A stretch of 49,185 nt of DNA from CAZLGO01 sp964559295 (GTDB taxonomy: Archaea > Methanobacteriota > Methanobacteria > Methanobacteriales > Methanobacteriaceae): NCBI GenBank assembly GCA_964559295.1, contig CAZLGO010000001.1:1-49185 (forward strand), read 5' to 3'. This document shows positions 1 through 9,069 of the stretch, in pieces. The position numbers were made by a program, and so were the translations under genes. The notes beneath the pieces were generated by a model, which was not told the origin of the DNA, ran no database searches, and saw only the letters and a list, made by a program, of their open reading frames with translations. Each line of letters opens with the position of its first letter. Position 1 is the first letter of the stretch.

Positions 1-981
1 AACACATATCACGATTAGCATTATGCTCGTTGGGCTTTAAAACTCTGAATGGGTAGATATAAATGTGAGGCGTATGATTTGGATAGAGTTGCATACGATA
101 GGTTTTTGGCTAAATTAGCTGTTGACGAAGGTGCAGAACTTTTTTTAAATCATCGTGTAGAGAGAGTGAATACCAAAACCGGGGAAGTGCACCTCAAAAA
201 TAAAAAAATATCAGCCGAGGTTATCGTTGGTGCTGATGGTTACCAATCAGTAGTATCAAGGATCTTCAATCCAATCTCAGAGACGATGCAGGCTACACAA
301 TGCTTGGTTAATGCTCATGAAGAGATATTTGATAGTGATTGTGTTCATATTCATGTGAATTCTAGGATATCCCCAGGATTTTTGTGGATAATTCCCCTAT
401 CAAAGTCAACTGCGAGGGTTGGTTTGTCTGCCTGTTCTGGCTACCGTGATTTGAGTAGAACATTGAAAGAGTTTTTAAGTCATGATGAAAGGTTCCAGAA
501 AGCATCAATTCTAAAAAAATACCATGGTGTGATACCTGTATATGATCCTAAAAAAGAGATAGTAGACGGTAGAACAATATTGGTAGGAGATGCAGCATCT
601 CAGGTGAAACCAACAACTGGTGGAGGATTGATAATGGGGTCTATTTGTGCTGAGATTGCATCTGAGGCGGTATCTTCTGCAATATCATCTGAAGATCCTA
701 AAATCCTGAAGGATTATGATTCCAAGTACAAAGAGATATTTGAAGATGAGCTGAAACTCCAACTCAAAATTCGAAAGATCTTTGAACTACTTGACAATGA
801 AGATCTTGATTTTATGTTTTTAAAACTTAAAGAAAAAGGCGCTGAAAAGCTAATTTCAAAATATGGGGACATGGATTCCCACATGCCCCTTATAGGAGAC
901 ATGTTCAAGACTGGTATGATCTTTTCAATTCTTCCTAAGATCTTGAGCGGGAGGCTATCTAATCTATGGAACTTCTTTTAA
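1..981 (+). CDS. Geranylgeranyl reductase family flavoprotein, 5' end missing
   Basis: Probable digeranylgeranylglycerophospholipid reductase, the FAD enzyme that saturates the isoprenoid chains of archaeal membrane lipids. The visible 310 codons start inside the protein. The N-terminal Rossmann GxGPAG motif lies off the scaffold. Landmarks are the LVGAD-type strand (VIVGADGY near residue 60), a substrate-site stretch PGFLWIIPLSKSTARVGL, and the conserved FAD-binding motif GDAASQVKPTTGGG near residue 180. The clean frame opens at an ATG at 49, which is internal and not the true start. In bases 1-48 this frame has a TAG and a TGA, while the frame offset by two reads plausibly (SLGFKTLN) into GRYKCEAY, so a frameshift or assembly error at the edge is likely. 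It overlaps the next gene by 16 bp. Confidence 0.85.
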
Positions 982-2012
982 TATTGTCCCGTGAGCATGA
1001 AACTCTACCTAAGGCAGAGGTGATGGCTAGCTTAGAGGGGGAAGGCCTGCCCTATACAATAAAATGTTGGTACGATGGAATTTTAATATTAGATAGCGCT
1101 GATAAGGATCTTCACGTTGTTGATGTTATGGGAAAAAGACTCGCATTCACCCACGAGATATGCAAGTTTCTTTTTAAAACCACTATAGAAAATTTCAAAT
1201 TTGATGTTGAAAGATATCCATGGGAAAATGTTGTAGATGATGATTATGCTGTAAGAGTAAAAAAGATCAACCCTCATGCTGATTTAGATTCGCAAGCCAT
1301 GGAATGGGAAATTGGGGCTATCATAAAAAAAAAGTTAAAAGACGCAAAGGTTAACCTCGAGGATCCATCCACGTTTATAAGAGTTGTTGTAACAGGTAAA
1401 AAAGTTTTTTTTGGCATTAGAATAATAAAAATAGACAAAAAGCATTTTTTCAATTTAAAACCTCACAAAAGACCATTTTTTCACCCGGGATCTCTGCATC
1501 CTAAGCTTGCAAGGTGCATGGTAAATCTATCAAGGGTAAAAAAAATGGATGTGCTTTTGGATCCCTTCTGTGGAACAGGAGGTATTCTAATAGAAGCTGG
1601 TATAATAGGAACAAGGCTTTTTGGGGTAGATATTGATGAAGAGATGGTAAATGGTACTATAGAAAATCTCAGATTTTGTGGTATAGATGATTACATGGTT
1701 TTTCAGGGTGATGCAAGAAATATAAAGATCCCTGAGAAGGTAGACGCCATCGTAACCGATCCGCCCTATGGTATTTCAGCATCCACTGCTGGGGAAGAAG
1801 GTGAGAAGCTTTACAAAGAGGCACTATCCTCCATGCAAAAAATAATAAAAAAAAAGGGGCATATTTGTATTGCAACACCTCACTACATGAATATTCATAA
1901 ATTAATCGAGGGTACAAAACTTAAAATAATAGAACAGCACAAGATAAGAATGCACAAAAGTTTGACAAGAGTAATATCTGTGTTAAAAAAAGTTGATCAA
2001 AACCTCATTTAG
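966..2012 (+). CDS. trmG10: tRNA (guanine(10)-N2)-dimethyltransferase, Trm-G10/Trm11 family
   Basis: Modifies G10 of tRNA with S-adenosylmethionine. The N-terminal ~150 residues fit a THUMP-type RNA-binding region. The C-terminal methyltransferase shows DPFCGTGGILIEA near residue 200 (SAM binding) and the catalytic TDPPYG near residue 265, typical of N2-guanine methylases. The ATG at 966 has a GGGAGG ribosome-binding site at 949-954. It is translationally coupled to the preceding reductase. The last residues (KVDQNLI) come from a hairpin element inserted at the gene end. The downstream duplicate of the target sequence suggests the ancestral end was ...ISVLKKGG-stop. Family is confident; the exact specificity is inferred from the archaeal family. 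Confidence 0.88.
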   Translation: MELLLILSREHETLPKAEVMASLEGEGLPYTIKCWYDGILILDSADKDLHVVDVMGKRLAFTHEICKFLFKTTIENFKFDVERYPWENVVDDDYAVRVKKINPHADLDSQAMEWEIGAIIKKKLKDAKVNLEDPSTFIRVVVTGKKVFFGIRIIKIDKKHFFNLKPHKRPFFHPGSLHPKLARCMVNLSRVKKMDVLLDPFCGTGGILIEAGIIGTRLFGVDIDEEMVNGTIENLRFCGIDDYMVFQGDARNIKIPEKVDAIVTDPPYGISASTAGEEGEKLYKEALSSMQKIIKKKGHICIATPHYMNIHKLIEGTKLKIIEQHKIRMHKSLTRVISVLKKVDQNLI

Positions 2013-2076
2013 ATGAAACCTTTTTTAAAGGTTTCTTAAAAAAAGTTGATCAAAAATAGATATCTCTGTTAAAAAA
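1974..2076. repeat. Hairpin element with 17-bp target duplication, trmG10-cimA junction
   Basis: The sequence ATATCTGTGTTAAAAAA at 1974-1990 recurs as ATATCTCTGTTAAAAAA at 2060-2076 (16 of 17 identical). Between them is a 69-bp insert (1991-2059). It contains a 9-bp stem GAAACCTTT/AAAGGTTTC with a TTT loop (2015-2035), flanked by two copies of a 20-bp repeat TTAAAAAAAGTTGATCAAAA (1983-2002 and 2036-2055; the left parts overlap the duplicated target). The insert replaces the 3' end of trmG10 and separates it from the GGAGGTT at 2077-2083. Confidence 0.8.
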
Positions 2077-2088
2077 GGAGGTTAAAAA

Positions 2089-2121
2089 ATGAAAGCGGGG
2101 GATCGTTTTATTGGACGTTAG
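2089..2121 (+). other. Ten-codon leader ORF overlapping the cimA start
   Basis: An ATG at 2089 sits six bases after a strong GGAGGTT (2077-2083) and encodes MKAGDRFIGR, then TAG. It overlaps the TTG start of the next gene (2111) in another frame. It could be a reinitiation leader that feeds ribosomes to the TTG start, or it may not be translated as a functional peptide. It has no run of branched-chain codons, so it does not look like a classical attenuator. Confidence 0.35.
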
Positions 2122-3604
2122 AATATTCGATACGACGCTTAGAGATGGGGAACAGACTCCAGGAGTTTCTTTAACTCCAGACGAGAAGTTAAGAATAGCT
2201 ACAAAGCTTGATGAATTAGGTGTAGATGTTATAGAGGCTGGTTCTGCTATAACATCTGAAGGTGAAAGGTTAGGAATAAAAAAAATCGTTAGAGAGGGTC
2301 TTTCTGCTGAAATATGCAGTTTTACAAGAGCTGTTAAGATGGATATAGATGCTGCATTGGATTGTGGTGTAGAAAGCATCCACCTTGTTGTTCCAACATC
2401 AGATCTTCATATAGAACACAAATTGAGAAAAACAAGGGAAGAGGTAAAACAGTTTGCAGTCAAAAGTACAGAATATGCTGTTGATCACGGATTACTTGTA
2501 GAACTTTCTGCAGAGGATTCAACAAGAAGCGATTTTGATTTTCTAAACCAAGTATTCAGAGAAGGAATAAATGCTGGCGCTGAGAGAATATGCGCCTGTG
2601 ATACTGTCGGGATGTTAACTCCTGAAAGATCCTATGAATTCTATGGTACCCTTTGCAAGTTAGGCGTGCCTGTAAGCGTTCACTGCCACAACGATTTTGG
2701 ACTTGCAGTAGCAAACTCCATCGCAGGATTAAGAGCAGGAGCAAGTCAGGTTCACGTTACTGTAAATGGGATAGGAGAACGGGCCGGGAACGCATCATTG
2801 GAAGAACTTGTAATGGCTCTTTATTCGCTTTATGGAATAAAAACTCGAATAAATACAAAGATGCTTTATGAAATATCAAGAATCGTTGCAAGATTAACTG
2901 GTATACATCTGCAGCCAAATAAGGCTATAGTGGGAGAAAATGCATTTGCCCATGAATCAGGAATACATGCAGACGGTGTTATAAAAAAAGCAGAGACTTA
3001 TGAACCTATAACTCCAGAACTTGTAGGACACAGGCGAAGATTTGTAATGGGAAAACATATAGGTTCTCATCTTCTCAAAAAAAGACTTGAAGAAATGGGT
3101 CTGCGTGTTGATAATGAAAAATTTGCCCAGATATTTACAAGGATAAAAGCTCTTGGAGATATGGGAAAACGTGTGACAGATGTTGATGTTCAAGCAATAG
3201 CTGAAGATGTGCTTGGTATATTGCCTGAAAAGGCTGTAGAACTTGAAGATCTTACCATAGTATCTGGAAACAAGGTCATGCCAACCGCATCTGTAAAGCT
3301 CAGGATAAATGATAAAGAGCAGCTTGAGGCTGGTGTTGGTGTAGGTCCTGTTGATGCTGCTATTGTTGCTATAAAAAAAGCCATAGCTGATGTTGCAGAC
3401 ATCCAACTTGAAGAATATCATGTAGATGCTATAACCGGCGGTACAGATGCACTAATTGATGTTGTTGTAAAGCTTAGAAATGGTGAAGATGTTGTAACTG
3501 CCAGAAGTACCCAAGCAGACATAATAATGGCAAGTGTAGAGGCGTATTTAGGAGGAGTAAACAGGATATTAAGTGATAGAAAAGCAAAAGAGGCTAAAAG
3601 GTAA
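2111..3604 (+). CDS. cimA: (R)-citramalate synthase (LeuA/CimA/AksA family)
   Basis: Condenses an alpha-keto acid with acetyl-CoA. The best fit is pyruvate plus acetyl-CoA to citramalate in the threonine-independent isoleucine pathway. The N-terminal TIM-barrel domain has the DTTLRDGEQTPG motif at residues 7-18, ELSAEDSTRS near 137 and HCHNDFGLA near 195. The C-terminal part from about residue 370 is a LeuA-type regulatory dimer domain, so feedback control by an amino acid is expected. From memory the N-terminus closely matches the characterised Methanocaldococcus CimA, but 2-isopropylmalate synthase (LeuA) cannot be excluded by eye. The TTG start is forced by an in-frame TGA at 2090; its ribosome-binding site is GGGGGATC at 2097-2104. 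Confidence 0.8.
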   Translation: MDVRIFDTTLRDGEQTPGVSLTPDEKLRIATKLDELGVDVIEAGSAITSEGERLGIKKIVREGLSAEICSFTRAVKMDIDAALDCGVESIHLVVPTSDLHIEHKLRKTREEVKQFAVKSTEYAVDHGLLVELSAEDSTRSDFDFLNQVFREGINAGAERICACDTVGMLTPERSYEFYGTLCKLGVPVSVHCHNDFGLAVANSIAGLRAGASQVHVTVNGIGERAGNASLEELVMALYSLYGIKTRINTKMLYEISRIVARLTGIHLQPNKAIVGENAFAHESGIHADGVIKKAETYEPITPELVGHRRRFVMGKHIGSHLLKKRLEEMGLRVDNEKFAQIFTRIKALGDMGKRVTDVDVQAIAEDVLGILPEKAVELEDLTIVSGNKVMPTASVKLRINDKEQLEAGVGVGPVDAAIVAIKKAIADVADIQLEEYHVDAITGGTDALIDVVVKLRNGEDVVTARSTQADIIMASVEAYLGGVNRILSDRKAKEAKR

Positions 3605-3677
3605 ATTTTAATTTCTTTATTATTTTTTTAAAATCGAATGGTTAATTGAGGGATAAGTTTATTTTTAGAGGGATGGA

Positions 3678-4169
3678 ATGGAATACAATATCCAGATAGC
3701 GGGTTTTAGGTCCAAGATAGAAGATGTGGATGATATAATAGCAAAGATAAAAAAAATCAGCGGGGGATGCACCATCCAGCTTTTGGATGCAGATAAAATA
3801 GCTGGAAGGGAACACATACTTCATGCCACGATCCATGCAATAAAAGCCTTTGAGCGAGGAGAAAATATTGCAAATGACCTTGGAATTGAGATATGTATAA
3901 GATCATCTGCTCAAAGGCAAATATCAAAGGCACTTGATATTTTAGGGATAAGAGAAGGTAAAATGAACATTTGTGCTGTTTTTGTGGGTTGTGGTGATAT
4001 ATTAAATAAATTGGAGGCTATTTTTGAAAAAAAAGATGATTCCGTCCTAAAACCAGACAGAGATGTCTTAAAAAAGATCTATAAAATTTCAGATACAGAA
4101 GAAGAAATTGCAGGTAGAATTTCAAGGGCAATAATGGAAAAAACAACTTTGCTTATCTTGGAGACCTAA
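3678..4169 (+). CDS. KEOPS complex subunit Cgi121
   Basis: A 163-residue protein of the Cgi121/CGI-121 family. It binds the tRNA 3' end and activates the KEOPS complex making threonylcarbamoyladenosine (t6A37) in tRNA. Seen: the N-terminal strand pattern, a central DADKIAGREHILHATIHAIKAFERG-like helix (residues 36-60, the part that docks Bud32) and ISKALDILGI near 83. The ATG at 3678 follows GAGGGATGG. Its end overlaps the convergent PLP gene by 17 bp. Other KEOPS subunits are not in this window. The family match is from memory of the conserved helix and length. Confidence 0.8.
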   Translation: MEYNIQIAGFRSKIEDVDDIIAKIKKISGGCTIQLLDADKIAGREHILHATIHAIKAFERGENIANDLGIEICIRSSAQRQISKALDILGIREGKMNICAVFVGCGDILNKLEAIFEKKDDSVLKPDRDVLKKIYKISDTEEEIAGRISRAIMEKTTLLILET

Positions 4170-5133
4170 TCACTTCATCTATATTCTGAATGATATTCTC
4201 AAGATAGTCCTTCTCCAGACACCTCAAATCAAGATTTTTTATCTCTATACACACCGCATCCGCCATAATCCTCTCATACCTTGGGCAGATGGTTATGATA
4301 CTCCTTCTATCAGTTTTGAGCCTTTTTCTGAGTTCATGTCCAACTCTTTTTGGATCATCAACAGATAAAGCAACTGTGATCCCTCTTTTGTTTTTATGGA
4401 TTGTAGATTTGAACTTTTTCTTTAAAATTTTACATGCTTTTATGGTTTTTGACAAAACCTCTGGTGCATTTTTAATCTCTTCAGAAATTCCAGCACATGT
4501 TATTGGATCTGCTTTTGTGGAGTTTAAAATAATTTTAGCATCTTTAAAGATATTATAGTTATCTGTTGAAATAAATCCACCATTTCCAACGTTTATTATT
4601 TTAGGAAAGCCAGTTGATGCAATTATAACATGAGCATGATCTCCATTTGAAAGTCTTCTTTTTTTATCCCCCACAGCTCCCGAAGCATCTTCGACTAAAA
4701 CAACGCCTTTTTCGTTACAGACTTCGTATAATTGCTTTATTGGCTGTTCTGCTATATAACCGGCAAAACTTGTAAGAAAAAGAGCCTTAGGGTTATGTTT
4801 CATAATAATTTCTTCAAGGACATCTGGGTCCATGAGTCCAAGGTTGGTAGGCACCTTCACAGTCTCGATATGGAGGAATTCAGCAATTTTTTTAAATCCA
4901 ATCCAGCCACCTTGGTCCGGAATTAGAATTTTATCTTTGAAAGTGCTCATAACCGCAAGTATAGCTGAATTACCGCTGTTTACAATATTTACATGTTTAT
5001 GTCCTGTAATGTTGCTTATTTCATTCTCTGCAGCGTTAATATATTTTTTTCTATTTTTTAAAGTGTTATGCATTATAGCATCACACATGGCCTTTCTGGC
5101 TTCTTTTGTTGGTTTTTTAAAGTACAATTCCAA
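4153..5133 (-). CDS. DegT/DnrJ/EryC1-like PLP-dependent enzyme, substrate unknown
   Basis: A 326-residue protein with the fold-type I PLP signature seen in sugar aminotransferases. There is an N-terminal GHKHVNIVNSGNSAI cofactor-phosphate segment near residue 45, VLVEDASGAVG near 147 (Asp contacting the pyridine nitrogen), and STGFPKIINVGNGGFI near 173, where the Lys is the likely Schiff-base residue. It is shorter than typical DegT enzymes (about 370-400), and no sugar-nucleotide genes adjoin it. The start is TTG at 5133 after GGGATGATT. It is convergent with the Cgi121 gene, and the role is not predictable from context. Confidence 0.6.
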   Translation of the reverse strand: MELYFKKPTKEARKAMCDAIMHNTLKNRKKYINAAENEISNITGHKHVNIVNSGNSAILAVMSTFKDKILIPDQGGWIGFKKIAEFLHIETVKVPTNLGLMDPDVLEEIIMKHNPKALFLTSFAGYIAEQPIKQLYEVCNEKGVVLVEDASGAVGDKKRRLSNGDHAHVIIASTGFPKIINVGNGGFISTDNYNIFKDAKIILNSTKADPITCAGISEEIKNAPEVLSKTIKACKILKKKFKSTIHKNKRGITVALSVDDPKRVGHELRKRLKTDRRSIITICPRYERIMADAVCIEIKNLDLRCLEKDYLENIIQNIDEVIRSPR

Positions 5134-5746
5134 TTAAATCATCCCATAAAGAAATTAACAAATGGATCTATATTTAGTTAGATATTAAATCTATTGAACA
5201 AGTTAGTCATTAAATATAAATGAAGGTTAAAAATGACAATATTATAAAATGGTTTTTAAATTCCCGTTTCAAATAAAAACAGGAAAATAAAGTTATTTAT
5301 ATCGATTCAGCATATTTAAGAACATATTTTAAAAATTATCTAAAAAAAATTGTATTTAGCACCTGGCAGATCCAATCGTCAGAAAAAGACTTTGAAAAAG
5401 CAGATATTTTAGTATCCCATCATTATAAAAACCATTGCAAGCAAGTCACCACGAATAGATTTAAAAGTAAGAAAAAGCTTATTTTGGATTCTTTGTGGCT
5501 TCTATTATGTGTACTAAAGACTTAGATGAAGGTATTAAAGTGATAAAACAGATGAGGAATTAATTTACTTTCTTTAGTTTCGTACATAGATAGAAGAATC
5601 AAAACAGCATAAAAAACATGCTATACCTTAATCTAAAGAATGAACCTTATTTTCTTTGATCAATAGCTGAAAAAAATTTTTTAAATATGAACCATCCACC
5701 TTGCAGTGAGAGGATTTTTTGATCAAATTCTTCAAAAGAAAATGTT
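5134..5746. other. Intergenic region, AT-rich, decayed sequence
   Basis: No intact gene is visible in these 613 bases. A start-less open frame at 5349-5525 (+) reads about 58 codons (IVFSTWQIQSSEKDFEKADI...) and is followed by a second fragment in another frame to about 5560. This looks like the decayed remains of a gene that I cannot identify. A 15-mer at 5256-5270 (TTAAATTCCCGTTTC) also occurs at 40240-40254 in another gene-poor stretch. Confidence 0.4.
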
Positions 5747-6673
5747 TTAGGAGAATTCAATCGTACTCGGCGGCTTATCACTTACAGACAGTGCCACATG
5801 AGTAACCCCGGGTATTTCAGAAGTTATTCTCTTTGAGATGGTTTTTATCATATCCCATGGAAGTTCTGGTACACTGGCAGTCATAGCATCCAGTGATTCC
5901 ACCATCCTTAAAACAACAAGATATCCATAATCTCTTATATCTCCTTTGACTCCGGTGACCTTGGTATCAGTCAAAACTGCAAAGTACTGCCATAGCGTTT
6001 TATCAAGTCCTTCTTTTTTAACTTCTTCCTCAACTATGGCATTAGCTTTCCTGCATATCTCTATCTTTTCAGGAGTTAGCTCCCCCACAATACGAACAGC
6101 AAGCCCTGGCCCTGGATATGGCTGTCTTTTGGCTATATCATCTGGAATCCCAAGTTCACCTGCTAAGATTCTAACTTCATCTTTGTAAAGCTCTCTTATA
6201 GGTTCCACTATCTTAAGAACAAGCCCCTCTGGCAAGACAACGTTGTGATGGGATTTTATTTTCCCGTGACTTTCTATCCAGTCTGGGGCTATCGTACCCT
6301 GTACTAGAAATTCAGCGCCTTCTTCTTCTGCAATTTTCTCAAAAACCTTTATAAATACCTCTCCAATGATCTTTCTCTTTTCTTCTGGGTCTTCAACACC
6401 CTTTAATCTGTTTAAAAATTCGTCTTTTGCAGGTACAAATTTAAAATTAAGCCGTTTTTTGAAGGTATCTTTAACATAATCAACTTCTCCCTCACGCAAA
6501 AGTCCGTGATCAACGAAAACTGCCACGAGATTATCCCCAATTGCCCTGTGCGCCAACACTGATGCGACTGAACTATCAACACCACCCGATAGAGCTATTA
6601 TGGCTTTTTTATCACCTATGGTTTTCTTGATTTCATCAATGGTTTCTTTTATAAAAGTAGATGGATCAAACAT
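5747..6673 (-). CDS. guaAb: GMP synthetase subunit B, ATP pyrophosphatase
   Basis: Archaeal GMP synthetase is split. This 308-residue subunit adenylylates XMP and accepts ammonia from the GuaAa amidotransferase to give GMP. It has the PP-loop ALSGGVDSSVA at residues 27-37, a FVQGTIAPDWIES-like segment near 145, RQPYPGPGLAVR near 193 and the C-terminal KPPSTIEFS typical of the XMP-binding domain. The ATG at 6673 is preceded by AAAGGTGAAG. Its partner guaAa is at 10765-11334 on the same strand, separated by a cassette of oppositely oriented genes. Confidence 0.93.
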   Translation of the reverse strand: MFDPSTFIKETIDEIKKTIGDKKAIIALSGGVDSSVASVLAHRAIGDNLVAVFVDHGLLREGEVDYVKDTFKKRLNFKFVPAKDEFLNRLKGVEDPEEKRKIIGEVFIKVFEKIAEEEGAEFLVQGTIAPDWIESHGKIKSHHNVVLPEGLVLKIVEPIRELYKDEVRILAGELGIPDDIAKRQPYPGPGLAVRIVGELTPEKIEICRKANAIVEEEVKKEGLDKTLWQYFAVLTDTKVTGVKGDIRDYGYLVVLRMVESLDAMTASVPELPWDMIKTISKRITSEIPGVTHVALSVSDKPPSTIEFS

Positions 6674-7015
6674 TTCTTCACCTTTAATTTTAAGTGATAT
6701 TCAACAGAAAATTTTCAACTCTTAAAAAATCATTATAAAGGTTAATATTTATAATCTTTGGCATTTGATCATAAAAATTAATCATATAATGATTAGAAAT
6801 TATTCCAGCTGGTTTATTTCCTTTATTTTCTTATATGTATTCAAATTCAAAACATAATCTGATTTTTTTCGAAATATTTATTTTATATAAATGCGCTAAA
6901 TATCTTTGATCTTTAGCATCTCTTTTCTTTATCAATACATCAACCGAATACATAATATCAATCGAAGGAGAACCGTATGCACTAATTAATCCACGTTTTT
7001 CACGAAGGTAATCAA
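6674..7015. other. Intergenic region between guaAb and gtrA
   Basis: This 340-bp AT-rich stretch holds divergent control regions. A TATA-like ATTATAAATATT on the minus strand around 6741-6753 suits guaAb. A TTTTATATAAATG on the plus strand near 6877-6889 is a possible promoter for the surface-sugar genes. A minus-strand open frame of 69 codons (6831-7040, with EKRGLISAYGSPSIDIMYSVDVLIKKRDAKDQ) overlaps the gtrA start. I do not recognise it, and it may be a gene remnant. Confidence 0.35.
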
Positions 7016-7447
7016 ATGAGATTTGCAATAAAAAAATCAATAGAAAAATTATTGAAAAGGCAAACAGGCAACATAATCATTCAGCTTTTCCGCTACACAT
7101 TTGTAGGGGGATTAGCATTCATAGTTGACTTTAGTTCATTGTATTTTTTCACAGAATTTTTTAATATCTATTATCTGATTTCTGCTGCATTAGCATTTCT
7201 TTTAGGGTTAGCAACGAACTATGCTTTGAGCATCACTTGGGTCTTTAATAAACGGACACTTGACAACAGGTTCTCTGAATTTGGAATATTTGCATCTATT
7301 GGGATTGTTGGACTTGGTTTAAATGAAGTATTTATATGGTTTTTTACCGAAAACGTTCATTTTCATTATTTAGTTTCAAAAATCATTTCTTCAGTCTTTG
7401 TTCTTCTGTGGAACTTCTTTGCCAGAAAATTTGCACTATTTCGGTAA
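7016..7447 (+). CDS. GtrA-like polyprenyl-linked sugar membrane protein
   Basis: A 143-residue four-helix membrane protein of the GtrA family. Such proteins are associated with moving or using undecaprenyl/dolichyl-phosphate-linked sugars. Seen: QLFRYTFVGGLAFIVDFSSLY near residue 22, then three more hydrophobic segments, with the typical LLWNFFARKFALFR ending. It begins a three-gene plus-strand cassette with a flavoprotein and a GT-C protein, consistent with cell-envelope glycan work. The substrate is unknown. Confidence 0.8.
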   Translation: MRFAIKKSIEKLLKRQTGNIIIQLFRYTFVGGLAFIVDFSSLYFFTEFFNIYYLISAALAFLLGLATNYALSITWVFNKRTLDNRFSEFGIFASIGIVGLGLNEVFIWFFTENVHFHYLVSKIISSVFVLLWNFFARKFALFR

Positions 7448-7458
7448 GGAGTATCAAG

Positions 7459-9069
7459 ATGGATCAAAAAATAGCAATTATAATCGGGGCAGGTCCAGCG
7501 GGTTTAACCGCCGCTTACGAATTACTTGATAAAACAGGTATCAAACCAATTGTTTATGAAATGACCGACGATATTGGAGGTATTTCCAAAACGATCAATT
7601 ATAAAGGCAATAGAATAGATATCGGTGGACATCGGTTTTTCTCTAAATCCGATAGAATTATGGAATGGTGGCTGAATATTATTCCATTACAAGGAGCAGC
7701 GGCAAAAGACGATCTTATACTTGGAAGGAACGTTCCACTTTCCTGGGGAGGTTCAAAACGAGAATTAAGGTCTGGATATTCACGAAATGTCAAAGCTCCT
7801 GATCCTGAAAAAATTGATAAGGTAATGTTAATTCGAAATCGTGTTTCAAGAATATTTTTCTTGCGAAAATTTTTTGATTACCCTGTTTCTTTGAATTTCA
7901 ACACAATTTCAAATCTTGGAATCACAAGGACAATAAAAATAATTCTGAGTTATATAAAAATTCGACTTTTCCCAATCAAAGAAGAGCGATCTATTGAGGA
8001 TTTCTTTATCAATAGATTTGGTAGGGAACTTTACCTTACCTTCTTTAAAGACTACACAGAGAAAATCTGGGGAGTTCCATGCGCAAAAATTAAACCTGAA
8101 TGGGGAGTCCAGAGAATAAAAGGTTTGTCCATCATGAAAGCAATTCTCCATGCAATAAAAAATATTATCTCAAAGGATCCTTCTATTGCCCAGAAAAAAA
8201 CAGAAACCAGTTTAATTGAACAATTTATCTATCCTAAATTCGGTCCAGGGCAGATGTGGGAAGAGGTTGCCAGGATCGTTAGAGAAAATGGTGGAAAGAT
8301 ATATCTGAAACATAAAGTTATAGGACTCAAGCACCGGAATAACAGGATAGTTGAAGTTGAGGTGATGGATGAGACCACAGGCAAGACCAAAAATCAAAAT
8401 GGAGATTATTTCTTTTCGACAATGCCGGTTAAAGATTTAATAAAATCCATGGGTGATAAAGTACCCCCAAAAGTCCAACAAGTTGCTCAGGGATTGATAT
8501 ATCGTGATTTTATAACGGTTGGTTTGCTTTTAAAGAAGCTGAAAATAAAAAATCAAACTAAAATGGAAACTATTAATGATATCGTTCCTGATAATTGGAT
8601 TTATGTACAGGAAAGAGACGTAAAACTTGGTAGGATTCAGATATTTAATAATTGGAGCCCTTATATGGTAAATGATGAAAAAACTGTTTGGATAGGGTTG
8701 GAATATTTTTGTAATGAGGGAGATGATTTATGGAGGAAATCTGATGAAGATATTATGGAATTTGCAATAGATGAATTGGCTAAAATTGACATTATTGAGA
8801 AAAAGGATGTCCTTGATAGTATCGTAATCAGAATGCCAAAAGCCTATCCTGCTTACTTTGGAACTTATGACCAATTTCATGTCATCAGGAAGTATACAGA
8901 CAGCTTTGATAATCTATTTTTAATTGGTAGAAATGGTATGCATAGGTACAACAATATGGATCATTCTATGCTTACAGCGATCGTGGCAGTTGAGAATATC
9001 ATTAAAGGTACAAGATCTAAAGATAATATTTGGTCGATTAATGCTGAGGAAGAATATCATGAAGAATAG
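7459..9069 (+). CDS. FAD-dependent oxidoreductase, UDP-galactopyranose-mutase/protoporphyrinogen-oxidase-like
   Basis: A 536-residue flavoprotein. It opens with an ADP-binding motif IIGAGPAGLTAAYEL (residues 7-21), followed by DIGGISKTINYKGNRIDIGGHRFFSKSD, the layout of GLF/UGM-like amine-oxidase-fold enzymes. The C-terminus YNNMDHSMLTAIVAVENI is the second FAD-binding element. The upstream ATG at 7336 lies within gtrA and gives an unlikely leader, so the ATG at 7459 with GGAG just before it is preferred. In this context it probably isomerises or oxidises an activated or lipid-linked sugar. The exact substrate cannot be read from sequence. Confidence 0.78.
   Translation: MDQKIAIIIGAGPAGLTAAYELLDKTGIKPIVYEMTDDIGGISKTINYKGNRIDIGGHRFFSKSDRIMEWWLNIIPLQGAAAKDDLILGRNVPLSWGGSKRELRSGYSRNVKAPDPEKIDKVMLIRNRVSRIFFLRKFFDYPVSLNFNTISNLGITRTIKIILSYIKIRLFPIKEERSIEDFFINRFGRELYLTFFKDYTEKIWGVPCAKIKPEWGVQRIKGLSIMKAILHAIKNIISKDPSIAQKKTETSLIEQFIYPKFGPGQMWEEVARIVRENGGKIYLKHKVIGLKHRNNRIVEVEVMDETTGKTKNQNGDYFFSTMPVKDLIKSMGDKVPPKVQQVAQGLIYRDFITVGLLLKKLKIKNQTKMETINDIVPDNWIYVQERDVKLGRIQIFNNWSPYMVNDEKTVWIGLEYFCNEGDDLWRKSDEDIMEFAIDELAKIDIIEKKDVLDSIVIRMPKAYPAYFGTYDQFHVIRKYTDSFDNLFLIGRNGMHRYNNMDHSMLTAIVAVENIIKGTRSKDNIWSINAEEEYHEE

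Noticed and set aside
2957..3421. Minus-strand 154-codon open frame inside cimA
   Set aside because: Aromatic-rich antisense shadow of a well-conserved gene, with no ribosome-binding site or neighbours.
5256..5270. 15-bp repeat TTAAATTCCCGTTTC shared with 40240-40254 as a possible mobile-element or CRISPR trace
   Set aside because: One 15-mer match is about what chance gives in 49 kb of AT-rich DNA; there is no array, no spacers and no extension of the match.
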